Assembly: GCA_964621785.1 (NCBI GenBank)
Contig: CAZUPD010000001.1
Coordinates: forward strand, 124,001 to 188,000
Source of the DNA: JACKDW01 sp964621785
Lineage (GTDB): Bacteria; Myxococcota_A; Polyangia; Nannocystales; Nannocystaceae
Direction: 5' to 3'
DNA: 64,000 bases
Below the pieces are notes generated by a model. That model saw nothing but the letters and a program-made list of their open reading frames with translations, had not been told where the DNA came from and made no database searches. How positions within the stretch are numbered: the first letter of the stretch is position 1; each line of letters begins with the position of its first letter. Shown piece by piece: positions 44,179 through 54,935 of this stretch. Position numbers and translations under genes: made by a program.

Positions 44179-45294
44179 TTACTCAGGGGCGCCGGCATCG
44201 ATCCAGCGGGCGATCGACACAAGATCCGAGTAGGGGAGTTCGCTGTCGGGGGGCATCGGCGAGCCGCGCAGACCGGCGAGACCCGAACCGTCGGGGTTGC
44301 GCAATAGGACATGTACCAAAAAGCTCTCTGCCGGGTTGCGTGGCGAGACCATGGGAAACCCGGTGCTGCGCACGGAGGTGTCGTGGACCAGATCCTCGAA
44401 GGCGGTCGCCGGCGTGCGCAAGTCCAACAGTTCGATGGCGACGGTCGCGGGCTCGCGGTGACAACTGCAGGCGGGGTTTTCGGGGCTAAAGATAGATCCG
44501 GGAGCAAACAAGTCGGTCAGGGTCGGCGGTGGCGCGACCTCGGAGGGTTCGCCGTCTGTGTCGCTCGTGCCCTGCGTATCTCCCCCGGACTCTGTTGTAT
44601 CACCATCGAGTTCGCGCTCGGCATAGGTGAACTCGACGATAAACACCGGGTCGTCCTCGGGGTCGTCGGGGGTGGTCCAACCCGGGGTCGAGGTGTCGAG
44701 TTCCTCGCCCTGCCAGCCGATCATGCTCGGGGCGATCCACATCCGGTGCAGGGTCGCGGACGGTGTGAGCGTCGAACGGGTCGACAACACCGAACCCGGA
44801 CACCACCGCTCGGTTGCCAGTTTGGAGAGATCTCCCCGGGCATGGATCGGAAACAGTTCGAGGGAGGTGGAGGTGTCGTAGGGGGCAAACTCGCCAGATG
44901 CGAGGCGCATGCTGGTGACGTCGACCGTACGCGGGTCGAGGTAACCCGACAGGCAGATCTGAAGCTGCGTATCGGGATCGACATCGACATCGCCCGCGCG
45001 CGGGACGGTTTCGACGATCTCGAGCAAATTTTCGGTCGCCGGGAACCGCTCGCGGGACGAGGTTCGGGTGCAGGCACTGCTCCAACTGACGAGCGCGATG
45101 AGGCATGCACAGACGAGCGGACGGGCATCGCAGTCGGTGAATGTTCTCGACCCACGGGCTCGGTTGCCGAAGTTGGGTTCCGCGAATCTTCCCCCTGGGC
45201 CGTGACGGACTCGCGGAGAGGAAGCGCTCGGCCCCGCCGCGGGTCGTTCACCGTGGCCGGAGTGCGGGGCGATCGCAGTCGTATCGTCGGCCAC
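44179..45294 (-). CDS. Exported lipoprotein with CxCH motif
   Basis: About 371 residues, or fewer if a start nearer the signal is used: the lipoprotein signal VCACLIALVSWSSAC ends about residue 75, which is late for a lipobox, so the true start probably lies closer to it. The mature part starts with an Ig-like or beta-sandwich region (DVDVDPDTQLQICLSG), then an acidic linker (TESGGDTQGTSDTDGE). The C-terminal half contains CSCHREPATVAIELLDL, a haem-like CxCH, and ends as other planctomycete-type cytochrome or peptide-binding modules do. Whether haem is bound is uncertain. The start at GTG 45294 is weakly supported. Confidence 0.6.
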   Translation of the reverse strand: MADDTTAIAPHSGHGERPAAGPSASSPRVRHGPGGRFAEPNFGNRARGSRTFTDCDARPLVCACLIALVSWSSACTRTSSRERFPATENLLEIVETVPRAGDVDVDPDTQLQICLSGYLDPRTVDVTSMRLASGEFAPYDTSTSLELFPIHARGDLSKLATERWCPGSVLSTRSTLTPSATLHRMWIAPSMIGWQGEELDTSTPGWTTPDDPEDDPVFIVEFTYAERELDGDTTESGGDTQGTSDTDGEPSEVAPPPTLTDLFAPGSIFSPENPACSCHREPATVAIELLDLRTPATAFEDLVHDTSVRSTGFPMVSPRNPAESFLVHVLLRNPDGSGLAGLRGSPMPPDSELPYSDLVSIARWIDAGAPE

Positions 45295-45670
45295 GGCCGC
45301 GAGCTTATCAGGCTTCGACTTTGCAGATGCGAGTCCGGGATCTCACCGATGCGCGGATCGGCGGTTGCGTTGTGACACGGTCGGAGATACCTGCGGGAAA
45401 TACGCTCGAGCTCGGGCCGCTCGCGCTGGCCCGCTATCGCGAGGCGAAGCGAGAGCGTGCTCAAACGTCGATCGTGATGGCTGTGCCGGTTTGCGCTCGG
45501 GTTTCAATGGTTGCACACACTTGCCCCGCGACGCTGGATTGCCCGCCGAGGTATCCGAACGCAGGGTCGGTCCATAGCCGCCGTGATGTTGACCCCTTGC
45601 GCGTGGCCCTGGTATCGTCGCGCCGATTTCGGCCTACTCGCCGGCGATCCGCCCAATCCAGGAGCCTCTG
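45295..45670. other. 376-bp divergent gap
   Basis: It lies between the minus-strand CxCH lipoprotein and the plus-strand envelope operon. AGGAG at 45660-45664 is the ribosome-binding site for 45671. Other frames have no start signal or plausible composition. No confident promoter or RNA seen. TGCAGATGCG near 45322 is a one-mismatch copy of the dispersed word. Confidence 0.45.
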
Positions 45671-46132
45671 GTGTCTCGAAACAAGCGTCTAGCTGTAAAA
45701 CTAATCCCCGTTCTCACGGTCGCGTTGACTACGGGGTGTGGCCCCTTCGGGTACCTCAAAAAGGTGGCGAAGGATGCCAGCCGATCCGTTGCGGATGCCG
45801 AGGCTGCGGGGGCTGAAGAGCACGCACCCTACGAGTACTGGGGTTCCGTGACCTACCTCGAACAATCCAAGATCCTCATGGGCTACAGCGAATACGAACG
45901 TTCGTTTGACTACGGTGAGCGGGCGACCCAACTCGCCGAAGAAGCCAAAGAAAAGGCTGAGCTGCGTAAAAACAATAAAATGACCCAAACCGCCGAAGGC
46001 GAAGCGGCCGCCGAAGGTGAGGGCGATGCCGAAGCCGCCGGCGACGCAGATGCCAGCGCTGAAGGAGAGGCCGGCGACGGAGAGGCGAGTGCCTCCGTGG
46101 AAGCCGGAGCCTCGATCGGAGGTGGCCTGTGA
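45671..46132 (+). CDS. DUF4398-type lipoprotein
   Basis: 153 residues from GTG 45671 with AGGAG six to ten bases upstream. Signal peptide MSRNKRLAVKLIPVLTVALT with lipobox TGC (about residue 23). The mature domain is helical (YWGSVTYLEQSKILMGYSEYERS and AEEAKEKAELRKNN), matching DUF4398 lipoproteins that pair with OmpA proteins. The tail is acidic and Gly/Ala/Glu-rich (EGEGDAEAAGDADASAEGE). The stop overlaps the next start (GTGA), and the gene heads a three-gene envelope operon. Confidence 0.8.
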   Translation: MSRNKRLAVKLIPVLTVALTTGCGPFGYLKKVAKDASRSVADAEAAGAEEHAPYEYWGSVTYLEQSKILMGYSEYERSFDYGERATQLAEEAKEKAELRKNNKMTQTAEGEAAAEGEGDAEAAGDADASAEGEAGDGEASASVEAGASIGGGL

Positions 46133-47397
46133 AGCGGCGCATCAACACTCCTGTCGCAGTCCTGACCTCGGTCGCCTGGGCCGCGCTTTGCATGTCGTGC
46201 GCCGGGCAAACCCTGCTTGGCAAAGTCACCGGCACCCAAACGGTTTTGCAAGAGGCGATCAAAGACGGCTCCAAAACCATTGGCTGTGCACCCAAAGAAA
46301 CCGCGATCGCCGAGGCAAACATCATGTTTGCCAAGGACGCGCTGACGATGGGCGAGTACTTCCGCGGCAAGGACCACGCCGAAACTGCGGATCTCTACAC
46401 CCAGCTGGCGCGCAAGAAAACCGATCCGATCCGCTGCAAAGACAAGGAGTACAAGCCTCCGGTCGATCCGGCCACAGATAAGGACTGGGACGGCTACGAC
46501 GACAAGTCCGACAAATGCCCCAACGACCCCGAGGACTTCGACTCGTTCGAAGATGACGACGGCTGTCCAGACAAGGACAACGACGGCGATGGTGTCCTCG
46601 ACGCAGCCGAGCTGACCCGCGACGAGGAAAACCAGACCTACGAGTGGAGCAGCAACGACAAGAAGGAAGAAAACGGGGCGACCATCGACTGTCGCAACGA
46701 GCCGGAAGATATCGATCAGTTCGAGGACGAGGACGGTTGTCCCGATCCCGACAACGACCGCGACACGCTGCTCGACGAGGTCGACAAGTGCCCGAACGAT
46801 CCCGAGGACTTCGACCAGTTCGAAGACGACGACGGATGTCCGGACAAGGACAACGACGGCGACGGTGTGCTCGATGCCTACGAGCTCAAGCGCAACCCCG
46901 ACGGCACCTACGAGTGGATCAACAAAGACGGCAAGCAAGAGGACAACGGCGTCTGGCGTGACTGCCGGAACCTGCCCGAGGACATGGACGGGGTCGAAGA
47001 CGAGGACGGCTGCCCAGACGTACTCAAGATCGACAACTGCCAGATCAAGCTCAGCGACAAGGTCTACTTCAAGTTCAACAAGTGGGATGTCGATCCGAAG
47101 AGCTTCAAGGTGCTCGACGAGGTCGTCGAGACCCTCAACGCCGCCCCCGATATCAAGATCTGGATCGAGGGCCACACCGACAGCAAGGGCTCCAACAAGT
47201 ACAACAAGAAGCTCTCGCAGAAGCGTGTCAACAGCGTCCGCGACTACCTGGTTAGCAAGGGCATTGCGACCGACAGGCTCGAGCCCATCGGCCACGGCGA
47301 GGACAAGCCGATCGATACCAACAAGACCGCCGAGGGCCGCGCCGCCAACCGCCGCGTGGAGTTCAACCTCAAGGACTGCAAGAAGACGATTCAGTAG
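46129..47397 (+). CDS. OmpA-family lipoprotein with thrombospondin type-3 repeats
   Basis: 422 residues from GTG 46129, which overlaps the upstream stop. Lipoprotein signal with Cys near residue 23. Residues 110-300 hold calcium-binding thrombospondin type-3 repeats (DWDGYDDKSDKCPNDPED, DGVLDAYELKRNPDG) rich in Asp. The C-terminal OmpA domain (YFKFNKWDVDPKS, IEGHTDSKGSNKYNKKLSQ, RVEF) binds peptidoglycan. The protein should tie the outer membrane to the wall. The next gene follows by 38 bp. Composition is very regular G/C-rich, so long antisense frames here are artefacts. Confidence 0.93.
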   Translation: MKRRINTPVAVLTSVAWAALCMSCAGQTLLGKVTGTQTVLQEAIKDGSKTIGCAPKETAIAEANIMFAKDALTMGEYFRGKDHAETADLYTQLARKKTDPIRCKDKEYKPPVDPATDKDWDGYDDKSDKCPNDPEDFDSFEDDDGCPDKDNDGDGVLDAAELTRDEENQTYEWSSNDKKEENGATIDCRNEPEDIDQFEDEDGCPDPDNDRDTLLDEVDKCPNDPEDFDQFEDDDGCPDKDNDGDGVLDAYELKRNPDGTYEWINKDGKQEDNGVWRDCRNLPEDMDGVEDEDGCPDVLKIDNCQIKLSDKVYFKFNKWDVDPKSFKVLDEVVETLNAAPDIKIWIEGHTDSKGSNKYNKKLSQKRVNSVRDYLVSKGIATDRLEPIGHGEDKPIDTNKTAEGRAANRRVEFNLKDCKKTIQ

Positions 47398-47435
47398 CCC
47401 AGGCTGCGGCCGAGAACAGGAGTCTGAAGGACACC

Positions 47436-49163
<1,728 letters not shown>

Positions 49164-49203
49164 CGTCCAAGGCACCAGCGGCCGAGATTCGACGATCGAT
49201 TGT

Positions 49204-49222
49204 ACGTACCCACGGGGTACGT
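49204..49222. terminator. Hairpin after the envelope operon
   Basis: ACGTACCC (49204-49211) pairs with GGGTACGT (49215-49222) around a 3-base loop, 41 bp after the stop at 49163. There is no T-run, so it may be a factor-dependent or weak terminator, or an RNA 3' stabiliser. The rest of the gap to 49480 (about 260 bp) holds a dispersed palindrome TGCAGATACA at 49277-49286 and no gene. Confidence 0.45.
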
Positions 49223-49480
49223 GCGTCTAGACGACTCCATGGGTGCGGGGAAGTTCGACATCCCCTGGCAGTGCCTTGCAGATACACAAACTCGTGCGTG
49301 TTGTTTCTCTGCTGCACCGTAGGTCCGCGAGTTCGGTTCCGGCGGCCGTGAAATCGGTTCGCTCGTGTTTCAACATACCTACGAACGTGCGGTACCGTGC
49401 ATTCCAGGCTTCCGCGAGCGGGTGTCCTCACAGCGGCGGTGCGCGACAGTTCGGCGAATCGTTCGCTATGCTGCGCGACC

Positions 49481-50812
49481 ATGACCACGCGCTCGGGCTC
49501 AGATCAAAATCGTGGACCTCGTTCAGGTCAGGGCTCGCGCGATCCAGGCCGGGCCCCCAAGCGGGCGAACAAATCCGACCATGGAGATCGTAAACGCGGG
49601 ACCCGGGGATCGGCGAGGCCGACCGTCCGGCGAGCGACAGTCAAAGTACCCGACAGTGTTTCCCGACTCCTGCGTGCCGGACACCCGTGGGTGTTTCGCA
49701 CAACTGTTCGCCGACCACTCGACGAAATGCCGACCGATCGACCCGTCCCGGTGATCGACTACAGCGGCTATTCAGTCGGCTGGGGGTTTGTCGAGCCCGA
49801 AGGAGCGATCGGCGTCCGGATGCTGGGCACCGGTGAAACGCTCGCGTGGGATACCAATGAGATGAAGCGCCGGGTTGTGCAGGCAAAAGAACTGCGCGAG
49901 TCGACCCATACACTGACCGAAGCGTGCCGACTGATCCACGCCGAGGCCGACGGATTTCCCGGGCTCGCAGTCGATCGCCTCGGCGAATTTCTGTTGATCT
50001 ACAAGTATTCTCGAGTCGCCGAGAACTTTCTCGACGACCTCGTGCCGATCCTCGCCGAGGAATTCCAGCCATCCGGGATTTACCTGCAAGACCGGGTGCG
50101 TCCGGTCCACGCCTCGGACCGTCGGCCACCTGCATTTCACCTGTCTGGAAAGACGGCTTCTGGTGAGTTCACCGTCGACGAAGACGGTCTGCGCTACGTC
50201 GTCGATGTCACCGCACCGGTGTCGCCAGGTCTGTTCTTAGATCTGCGCGAGGGTCGACGGATGTGCGAGGCCTGGTCCAAGGGACGCCGGGTACTCAACC
50301 TGTTTAGTTTTACCGGCGCATTTGGGTTACGGGCGGTCCGCGGAGGGGCGACAGCCGTCACCAACGTCGATGCAGCGGCTCGGTCCCACGCGAAGTGCCG
50401 GCAAAATCTCGCCGCATCCGACCTCGATCCCGAGGCCTGCGAAGCACTCACCGGAGACGTTTTTAAGCATCTCGAAAAGATGCGCCAGCGCAAGCGGGTG
50501 TTCGACTTGGTGGTCGTCGATCCGCCGCCGTTCTCCAATGTGAAGGGGTCGATGTTCTCGGCCCTCAAGGATTACAACCACCTGATGTCGGCGATCGCTC
50601 CGGTCGTGGCCCCGGGGGGATTTGTGCTGGCGGTGTGCAACGCGGCCAAACTCCAACCGCACGACTTCCTACTCGCGCTGGGAGAGGGCACACGGGCGGC
50701 CGATCGCAACGCGCGGGTCGTGGGTGAATGCGGGCTCGGTGCCGATTTCCCAGTGTTGCCGGCGTTTACCGAGGGGCACTACCTCAAGATCAAGATGCTC
50801 CAGTTGGTGTAG
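49481..50812 (+). CDS. Class I SAM-dependent rRNA methyltransferase (RlmI-like)
   Basis: 443 residues from ATG 49481. An Arg/Gly-rich N-terminal arm of about 45 residues leads to a PUA domain (SRLLRAGHPWVFRTTV), then a class I methyltransferase: VLNLFSFTGAFGLRAVRGGA (SAM-binding), VVVDPPPFS (catalytic Pro-Pro-Phe motif) and FVLAVCNAAKL. The layout matches RlmI, which methylates cytosine 1962 in 23S rRNA, though other RlmI-like substrates are possible. An earlier in-frame start at 49397 is less likely. The dispersed palindrome TGTAGCTACA (50808-50817) overlaps the stop codon. Confidence 0.88.
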   Translation: MTTRSGSDQNRGPRSGQGSRDPGRAPKRANKSDHGDRKRGTRGSARPTVRRATVKVPDSVSRLLRAGHPWVFRTTVRRPLDEMPTDRPVPVIDYSGYSVGWGFVEPEGAIGVRMLGTGETLAWDTNEMKRRVVQAKELRESTHTLTEACRLIHAEADGFPGLAVDRLGEFLLIYKYSRVAENFLDDLVPILAEEFQPSGIYLQDRVRPVHASDRRPPAFHLSGKTASGEFTVDEDGLRYVVDVTAPVSPGLFLDLREGRRMCEAWSKGRRVLNLFSFTGAFGLRAVRGGATAVTNVDAAARSHAKCRQNLAASDLDPEACEALTGDVFKHLEKMRQRKRVFDLVVVDPPPFSNVKGSMFSALKDYNHLMSAIAPVVAPGGFVLAVCNAAKLQPHDFLLALGEGTRAADRNARVVGECGLGADFPVLPAFTEGHYLKIKMLQLV

Positions 50813-51127
50813 CTACAATCTTGAACCTACATGTTTTGACCGACCTGCGCGCAATGATGCAGTTGGTGCAGCTACAATTGACCGCGACGAGCCAGATCGG
50901 CGTTCGTCGTCAAGCTGCCGGTCGGTGAATGCCGCGTGTCTCGCTCGGATGGTGAGGTCCGGCCGGGGCGAGCTCACATCGGGCGTGCATCGACCCAAAT
51001 CTGTGGTCACCGACGTCGCGCAATCTTCCTGCCGCGATCGACAAGTTTTCGGCCATCTCGATCGTGGTGATTCTCGCGTATCGCCTCGCGGGGCCTCGGG
51101 TATGCTCCGCGATTCAGGGAGACCGGT
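50813..51127. other. 315-bp gap with an imperfect 21-bp direct repeat
   Basis: The sequence around the methyltransferase stop (about 50800-50820) recurs at 50859-50879, with the core GCTACAAT and one mismatch inside the dispersed word (TGTAGCTACA then TGCAGCTACA, 50867-50876). AlaS begins at 51128 with GGGAGA upstream. No RNA gene or plausible ORF. Confidence 0.5.
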
Positions 51128-53794
51128 ATGCGTGCCAACGAGATCCGTCGTCTGTTTGTCGAATTTTTCAAAACCCGTGGTCACACCCATGTGGCTTCCG
51201 CTCCGCTTTTAACTGAAAACGATCCCTCGCTCCACTTTGTCAACGCCGGGATGGTTCCGTTTAAAGATGTGTTTCTCGGACGGGAACGGCGGGGCTACGC
51301 ACGAGCTGTGAGTGTACAACGATGTCTACGCGCGGGCGGCAAGCACAACGACCTCGACAACGTCGGGTTTACACCGCGCCACCAGACCCTGTTTGAAATG
51401 CTCGGCAACTTCTCGTTTGGCGATTACTTCAAGCGCGAAGCCATCGCTTGGGCGTGGGAGTTTTTGACCGAAGTGTTGCGACTTCCTCAGGAGCGGTTGG
51501 TTGTCTCGGTGTTCAACGGCGAGGGCGAGCAGGCTCCGTTTGACAGCGAAGCCCGCGAGTTGTGGTCGGAGTTTGTTCCCCGCGACCGGATCTACGCATT
51601 TCATTCGAAGGAGAATTTCTGGCAGATGGGAAACACAGGCCCCTGTGGTCCGTGCTCCGAGATTCATATTTTTCACGGCGACAAGGCCCCCGGCGATGCC
51701 TTGCGCGACGGCAAGTTTGGACCTGCCTACCAGGAGAACCTCTACACCGAGCTTTGGAACCTGGTCTTCATGCAATACGAAAAGCTCGCCGACGGCAGCT
51801 TGAAGCCCCTCGCCGCGCCGTCGATCGACACCGGTGCCGGGCTCGAGCGGTTGGCAGCCGTCTGTGCCGGTGTCGCCAGCAACTTCGAGACCGATCTGCT
51901 GGCCCCGTTGGTCGGTCTCGCCAAACAACTCGCCGGCGCCGACGAGTCCACGGACCTCGGGGAGCGCGAGAGTCCGTTTCGGGTGATTGCCGACCACGCC
52001 CGGGCAACCGCATTTTTGATTGCCGATGGGGTGTTCCCCGACAAAACGGGTCCATCGTACGTGTTGCGTCGCATCATGCGACGAGCCATTCGTTACGGGA
52101 CCACGGTGGGCCTGGATGAGCCGTTTTTCCACACCGTTTGCGATCGCGTGGTCGAAGACTTTGGCGAGGTCTACCCCGAGCTGCGCGAGCGACGGGCCAC
52201 GATCGCCGAGCTTGTGCAGATCGAAGAAGAGGCGTTTCGCCGGACCCTCGACCGCGGGATCCACCTTCTCGATGCCGCGATCGCCGACTTGGAGCAGGGG
52301 ACAGAGGACTTTCCGGCCGCGGTCGCAGCTGACCTTTACGACACCTATGGGTTTCCAATTGATCTCACCGGCGTCATTTGTCGCGAGCATGGCCTCGCAC
52401 TGTCCGAGCCCGATGTCGAACAGGAAGTTGCCCGGCGTCAACAAAGCTCGCAAAAAGGCAGCCTCGGCAGCGGGCGTGCGCTCGATAATGTGTATATGCA
52501 GATCAAACAGGCCTATGTCGCCCAGCACGCGTTTGTGGGCTACAACGCCGAGTCTGCCCAGGCAAAGGTGCTGGCACTGGTCGTCGACGGCGAGCTCGTC
52601 ACGCAGGCGCAGGCCGGAGCCGAGGTCGAAGTAATCTGTGATCGTACACCTTTCTACGGCGAAAGCGGGGGCCAAATCGGGGATCGGGGAACCCTGCTCG
52701 CAGGTCAGACGCGGGTCGCGATCCGCGATACGAAAAAACCGACGGGAGATGTGCATCTCCATCAGGGGACGGTCGAGGCCGGTACCCTCGTTGTCGGCCA
52801 AAGCGTCGAGCTACAGGTCGACAGCGAGCGCCGCAACGCGATCCGTCGCAATCACAGCGCAACCCACCTCCTCCACCTCGCCCTGCGCGAGGTCCTCGGC
52901 CCGCATGTGGTCCAAAAAGGTTCGTTGGTGGCCCCGGACAGGTTGCGGTTCGATTTTTCCCACAGCCGTCCAGTGACCCGCGAACAGCAGCGAGAAGTCG
53001 AGCGCAAGGTCAACCGCGCGATCGTCAACAACGCGCCGACCGATACCCGTGAGATGTCACTTGCAGATGCAAAAAAAGCCGGTGCGATCGGTCTGTTCGG
53101 AGAGAAGTACGGGGCAGATGTGCGTGTCGTGACGATCGGAGGGGACAGTGTGGAGCTGTGCGGAGGCACCCACGTGAGCCGGGCCGGCGATATCGGGCTG
53201 TTCGTGATCGCGTCCGAGGAGGGGATCGCCCAAGGGGTCCGAAGGATCGAGGCTCTGACGGGTACAGGGGCGGTCGCCTACGTCCAAGAGATGTCCCAGA
53301 CGCTGTCGGAAGTTGCCGCAGCAGTCCATGCGCCAAGTCCAGCGGAGATTCCAAATCGCGTCGAGAAGCTGCAGGCGGATCTACGGGCGAAACACCGAGA
53401 GGTCGAAACCCTGCAGCGCAAGCTGGCGACCGGAGGGGGAGCTTCCGAGGATGCGCCGGTCGAGGTCGAGGGGATCAAGGTGCTGGCAAAGGTGGTGGCA
53501 GTGGCCAATCCCAAGGCGCTGCGCGAGGCCGCAGATACCCTGCGAAATCGCCTGGGCTCGGGAGTGGTGGTGCTCGGGGCCGAGCGCGAGGGGAAGGCAA
53601 CACTTTTGGTTGCACTTACATCGGACCTCAAAAAACGCCTGCACGCAGGAAAGTTGGTGGCAGCGCTGGCGACACATGTGAAGGGCCGAGGAGGCGGACG
53701 CCCCGATCTGGCACAGGCGGGAGGTCCGGATCCCGCAGGTCTGCCGGCCGCAATCGCCGACGCGGCAGCTCAAGTTCGAAACCAGCTGGGATGA
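51128..53794 (+). CDS. alaS: Alanyl-tRNA synthetase
   Basis: 888 residues. Attaches alanine to tRNA-Ala. Class II catalytic domain from the start: MRANEIRRLFVEFFKTRGHT, then NAGMVPFKDVFLG, FTPRHQTLFEMLGNFSFGDY and NTGPCGPCSEIH. The editing domain has NHSATHLLHLALREVLG and CGGTHVSRAGDIGLF, and the C-terminal domain ends with GGGRPDLAQAGG (DHHA1-like). The ATG at 51128 has GGGAGA about ten bases upstream. Three dispersed palindromes lie within (52491-52500, 53062-53071, 53611-53620), each in an AT-rich codon cluster (for example ACA-CTT-TTG-GTT-GCA). Confidence 0.97.
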   Translation: MRANEIRRLFVEFFKTRGHTHVASAPLLTENDPSLHFVNAGMVPFKDVFLGRERRGYARAVSVQRCLRAGGKHNDLDNVGFTPRHQTLFEMLGNFSFGDYFKREAIAWAWEFLTEVLRLPQERLVVSVFNGEGEQAPFDSEARELWSEFVPRDRIYAFHSKENFWQMGNTGPCGPCSEIHIFHGDKAPGDALRDGKFGPAYQENLYTELWNLVFMQYEKLADGSLKPLAAPSIDTGAGLERLAAVCAGVASNFETDLLAPLVGLAKQLAGADESTDLGERESPFRVIADHARATAFLIADGVFPDKTGPSYVLRRIMRRAIRYGTTVGLDEPFFHTVCDRVVEDFGEVYPELRERRATIAELVQIEEEAFRRTLDRGIHLLDAAIADLEQGTEDFPAAVAADLYDTYGFPIDLTGVICREHGLALSEPDVEQEVARRQQSSQKGSLGSGRALDNVYMQIKQAYVAQHAFVGYNAESAQAKVLALVVDGELVTQAQAGAEVEVICDRTPFYGESGGQIGDRGTLLAGQTRVAIRDTKKPTGDVHLHQGTVEAGTLVVGQSVELQVDSERRNAIRRNHSATHLLHLALREVLGPHVVQKGSLVAPDRLRFDFSHSRPVTREQQREVERKVNRAIVNNAPTDTREMSLADAKKAGAIGLFGEKYGADVRVVTIGGDSVELCGGTHVSRAGDIGLFVIASEEGIAQGVRRIEALTGTGAVAYVQEMSQTLSEVAAAVHAPSPAEIPNRVEKLQADLRAKHREVETLQRKLATGGGASEDAPVEVEGIKVLAKVVAVANPKALREAADTLRNRLGSGVVVLGAEREGKATLLVALTSDLKKRLHAGKLVAALATHVKGRGGGRPDLAQAGGPDPAGLPAAIADAAAQVRNQLG

Positions 53795-54326
53795 TCGCGC
53801 GGGTTGTTTTGGTCGCGAGGCGGCCCGCAGAGGCTTGCAGTCGCCACTGACAGCTGGCCTCGTCGGGCTCGTTTCTCGGTTCGATTCCAGCACCAATCGG
53901 TGTGCGAGCTCGGTCGAGGGAGAAGAGGCGTGCGGCAGCTCAGGGTCGGCCGTGCGGGCTCGGTCGTCGCCCACGACAGCCGGCCAGCGAGTCTTGGTGA
54001 GTTTTTGTTTGCCAGGGATCCGGTCGTTGGGTCGAAATTGAGGTTGCCAATCGGACAGGTTGTTTGGGTGGTGTCTCGGGGTTGTGACTGCTTGTAGCAG
54101 CATCGACATCGCGTGATGTTGTCGAGCCCGTCGCGCAACGATCGTCGAGTGGGCTCTCGGGCCGATATGCCGTTTCTAGTAACAGGTGGAGACCGGCTTC
54201 GTATATCGGGTGAGGTGGGGAAGTTGCGGTTTGTGTGCGATCGGTAGTCCACAGTTCTCACCTGAAACTGTGTCAGCAAACTGGCCGGCCGCCCGATTGT
54301 ATGTGGACTGTGCTAGTGTGTGCGCG
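53795..54326. other. 532-bp gap after alaS
   Basis: No plausible gene. Frames on both strands show poor composition and no ribosome-binding site. The segment GGTTCGATTCCAGCACCA near 53879-53896 looks like a tRNA T-loop and 3' end, but no complete cloverleaf can be built (see rejected items). No terminator hairpin with a T-run. The last 80 bp hold a possible promoter of 54327. Confidence 0.45.
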
Positions 54327-54800
54327 ATGGATGTCGAGGGGCAACTCGGGCGCTTCGGTCTCGGAGATCAGAACTTGGACGACCTGATGCGTTGGGCGAG
54401 GGGCCGTGCCGACCGACTCATCGCCGGCGTCAATGGCCAGGCTGAAGATCTCCACACACTCACCGATCGCGTGATCGGCCAATTGGCCAATGAAGTCGGG
54501 CTCGGTGAGGGGCCGGCGATGATCAGCGTGCCTCCTCCCGCACCACCTCCGCTGTATCCGGCCGACAACGACAGCGGCGGCCACGAGCGCGAGGAACTCG
54601 AGTTTGGGATCCCCGACGAAGAGATGGATGCCGACGAGGTCGCAGAAGATGTATATACCGATGTGGTCCAGCCACGAACGCTCCAGGAGAGCGTCGAGCT
54701 CGCCCTCGGGTCGGCCCCCGACAAGCATGTGCCGCAGCCCGATGATGGCCACAACTCGGTGGCGGATCTGGCGTTTTTACACGACGACGACGACGATTGA
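54327..54800 (+). CDS. Unknown acidic protein
   Basis: 157 residues from ATG 54327 (MDVEGQLGRFGLGDQNLDDL); in-frame codons upstream to 54186 have no family appearance. A helical N-terminal half (LMRWARGRADRLIAGVNGQ) is followed by a Pro-rich stretch (PPPAPPPLYPADN) and an acidic tail ending in DDDDD. No signal peptide or membrane segment. Function unknown. A 26-bp segment inside it (54496-54521) is repeated exactly in the gap downstream (54856-54881). It may form a small transcript with alaS, but a 532-bp gap argues against it. Confidence 0.6.
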   Translation: MDVEGQLGRFGLGDQNLDDLMRWARGRADRLIAGVNGQAEDLHTLTDRVIGQLANEVGLGEGPAMISVPPPAPPPLYPADNDSGGHEREELEFGIPDEEMDADEVAEDVYTDVVQPRTLQESVELALGSAPDKHVPQPDDGHNSVADLAFLHDDDDD

Positions 54801-54881
54801 GCGAGCGGTTGACTCAAAACTCAACCCGGACGAGCTAGTTGTATCTCCACCTTGTTCGGGCTCGGTGAGGGGCCGGCGATG
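54496..54881. repeat. 26-bp exact direct repeat, 360 bp apart
   Basis: The two copies at 54496-54521 and 54856-54881 share 26 identical bases (GC-rich core GGTGAGGGGCCGGCGATG). The first lies inside the acidic-protein gene, the second in the gap before the glutamate-cysteine ligase gene. An exact match of this length is unlikely by chance and suggests local duplication or a binding site. Confidence 0.75.
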
Positions 54882-54935
54882 CCACCGTTGATCGCATGTG
54901 CGGGGAGCTCCCGGGAGCCCCCGTGCCGATATCGC

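Noticed and set aside
53872..53896. tRNA-like T-loop and CCA-like end (GGTTCGATTCCAGCACCA)
   Set aside because: The bases flanking the loop do not pair as a T-stem (CTCGG against CCAGC), and no anticodon or acceptor stem can be built upstream.
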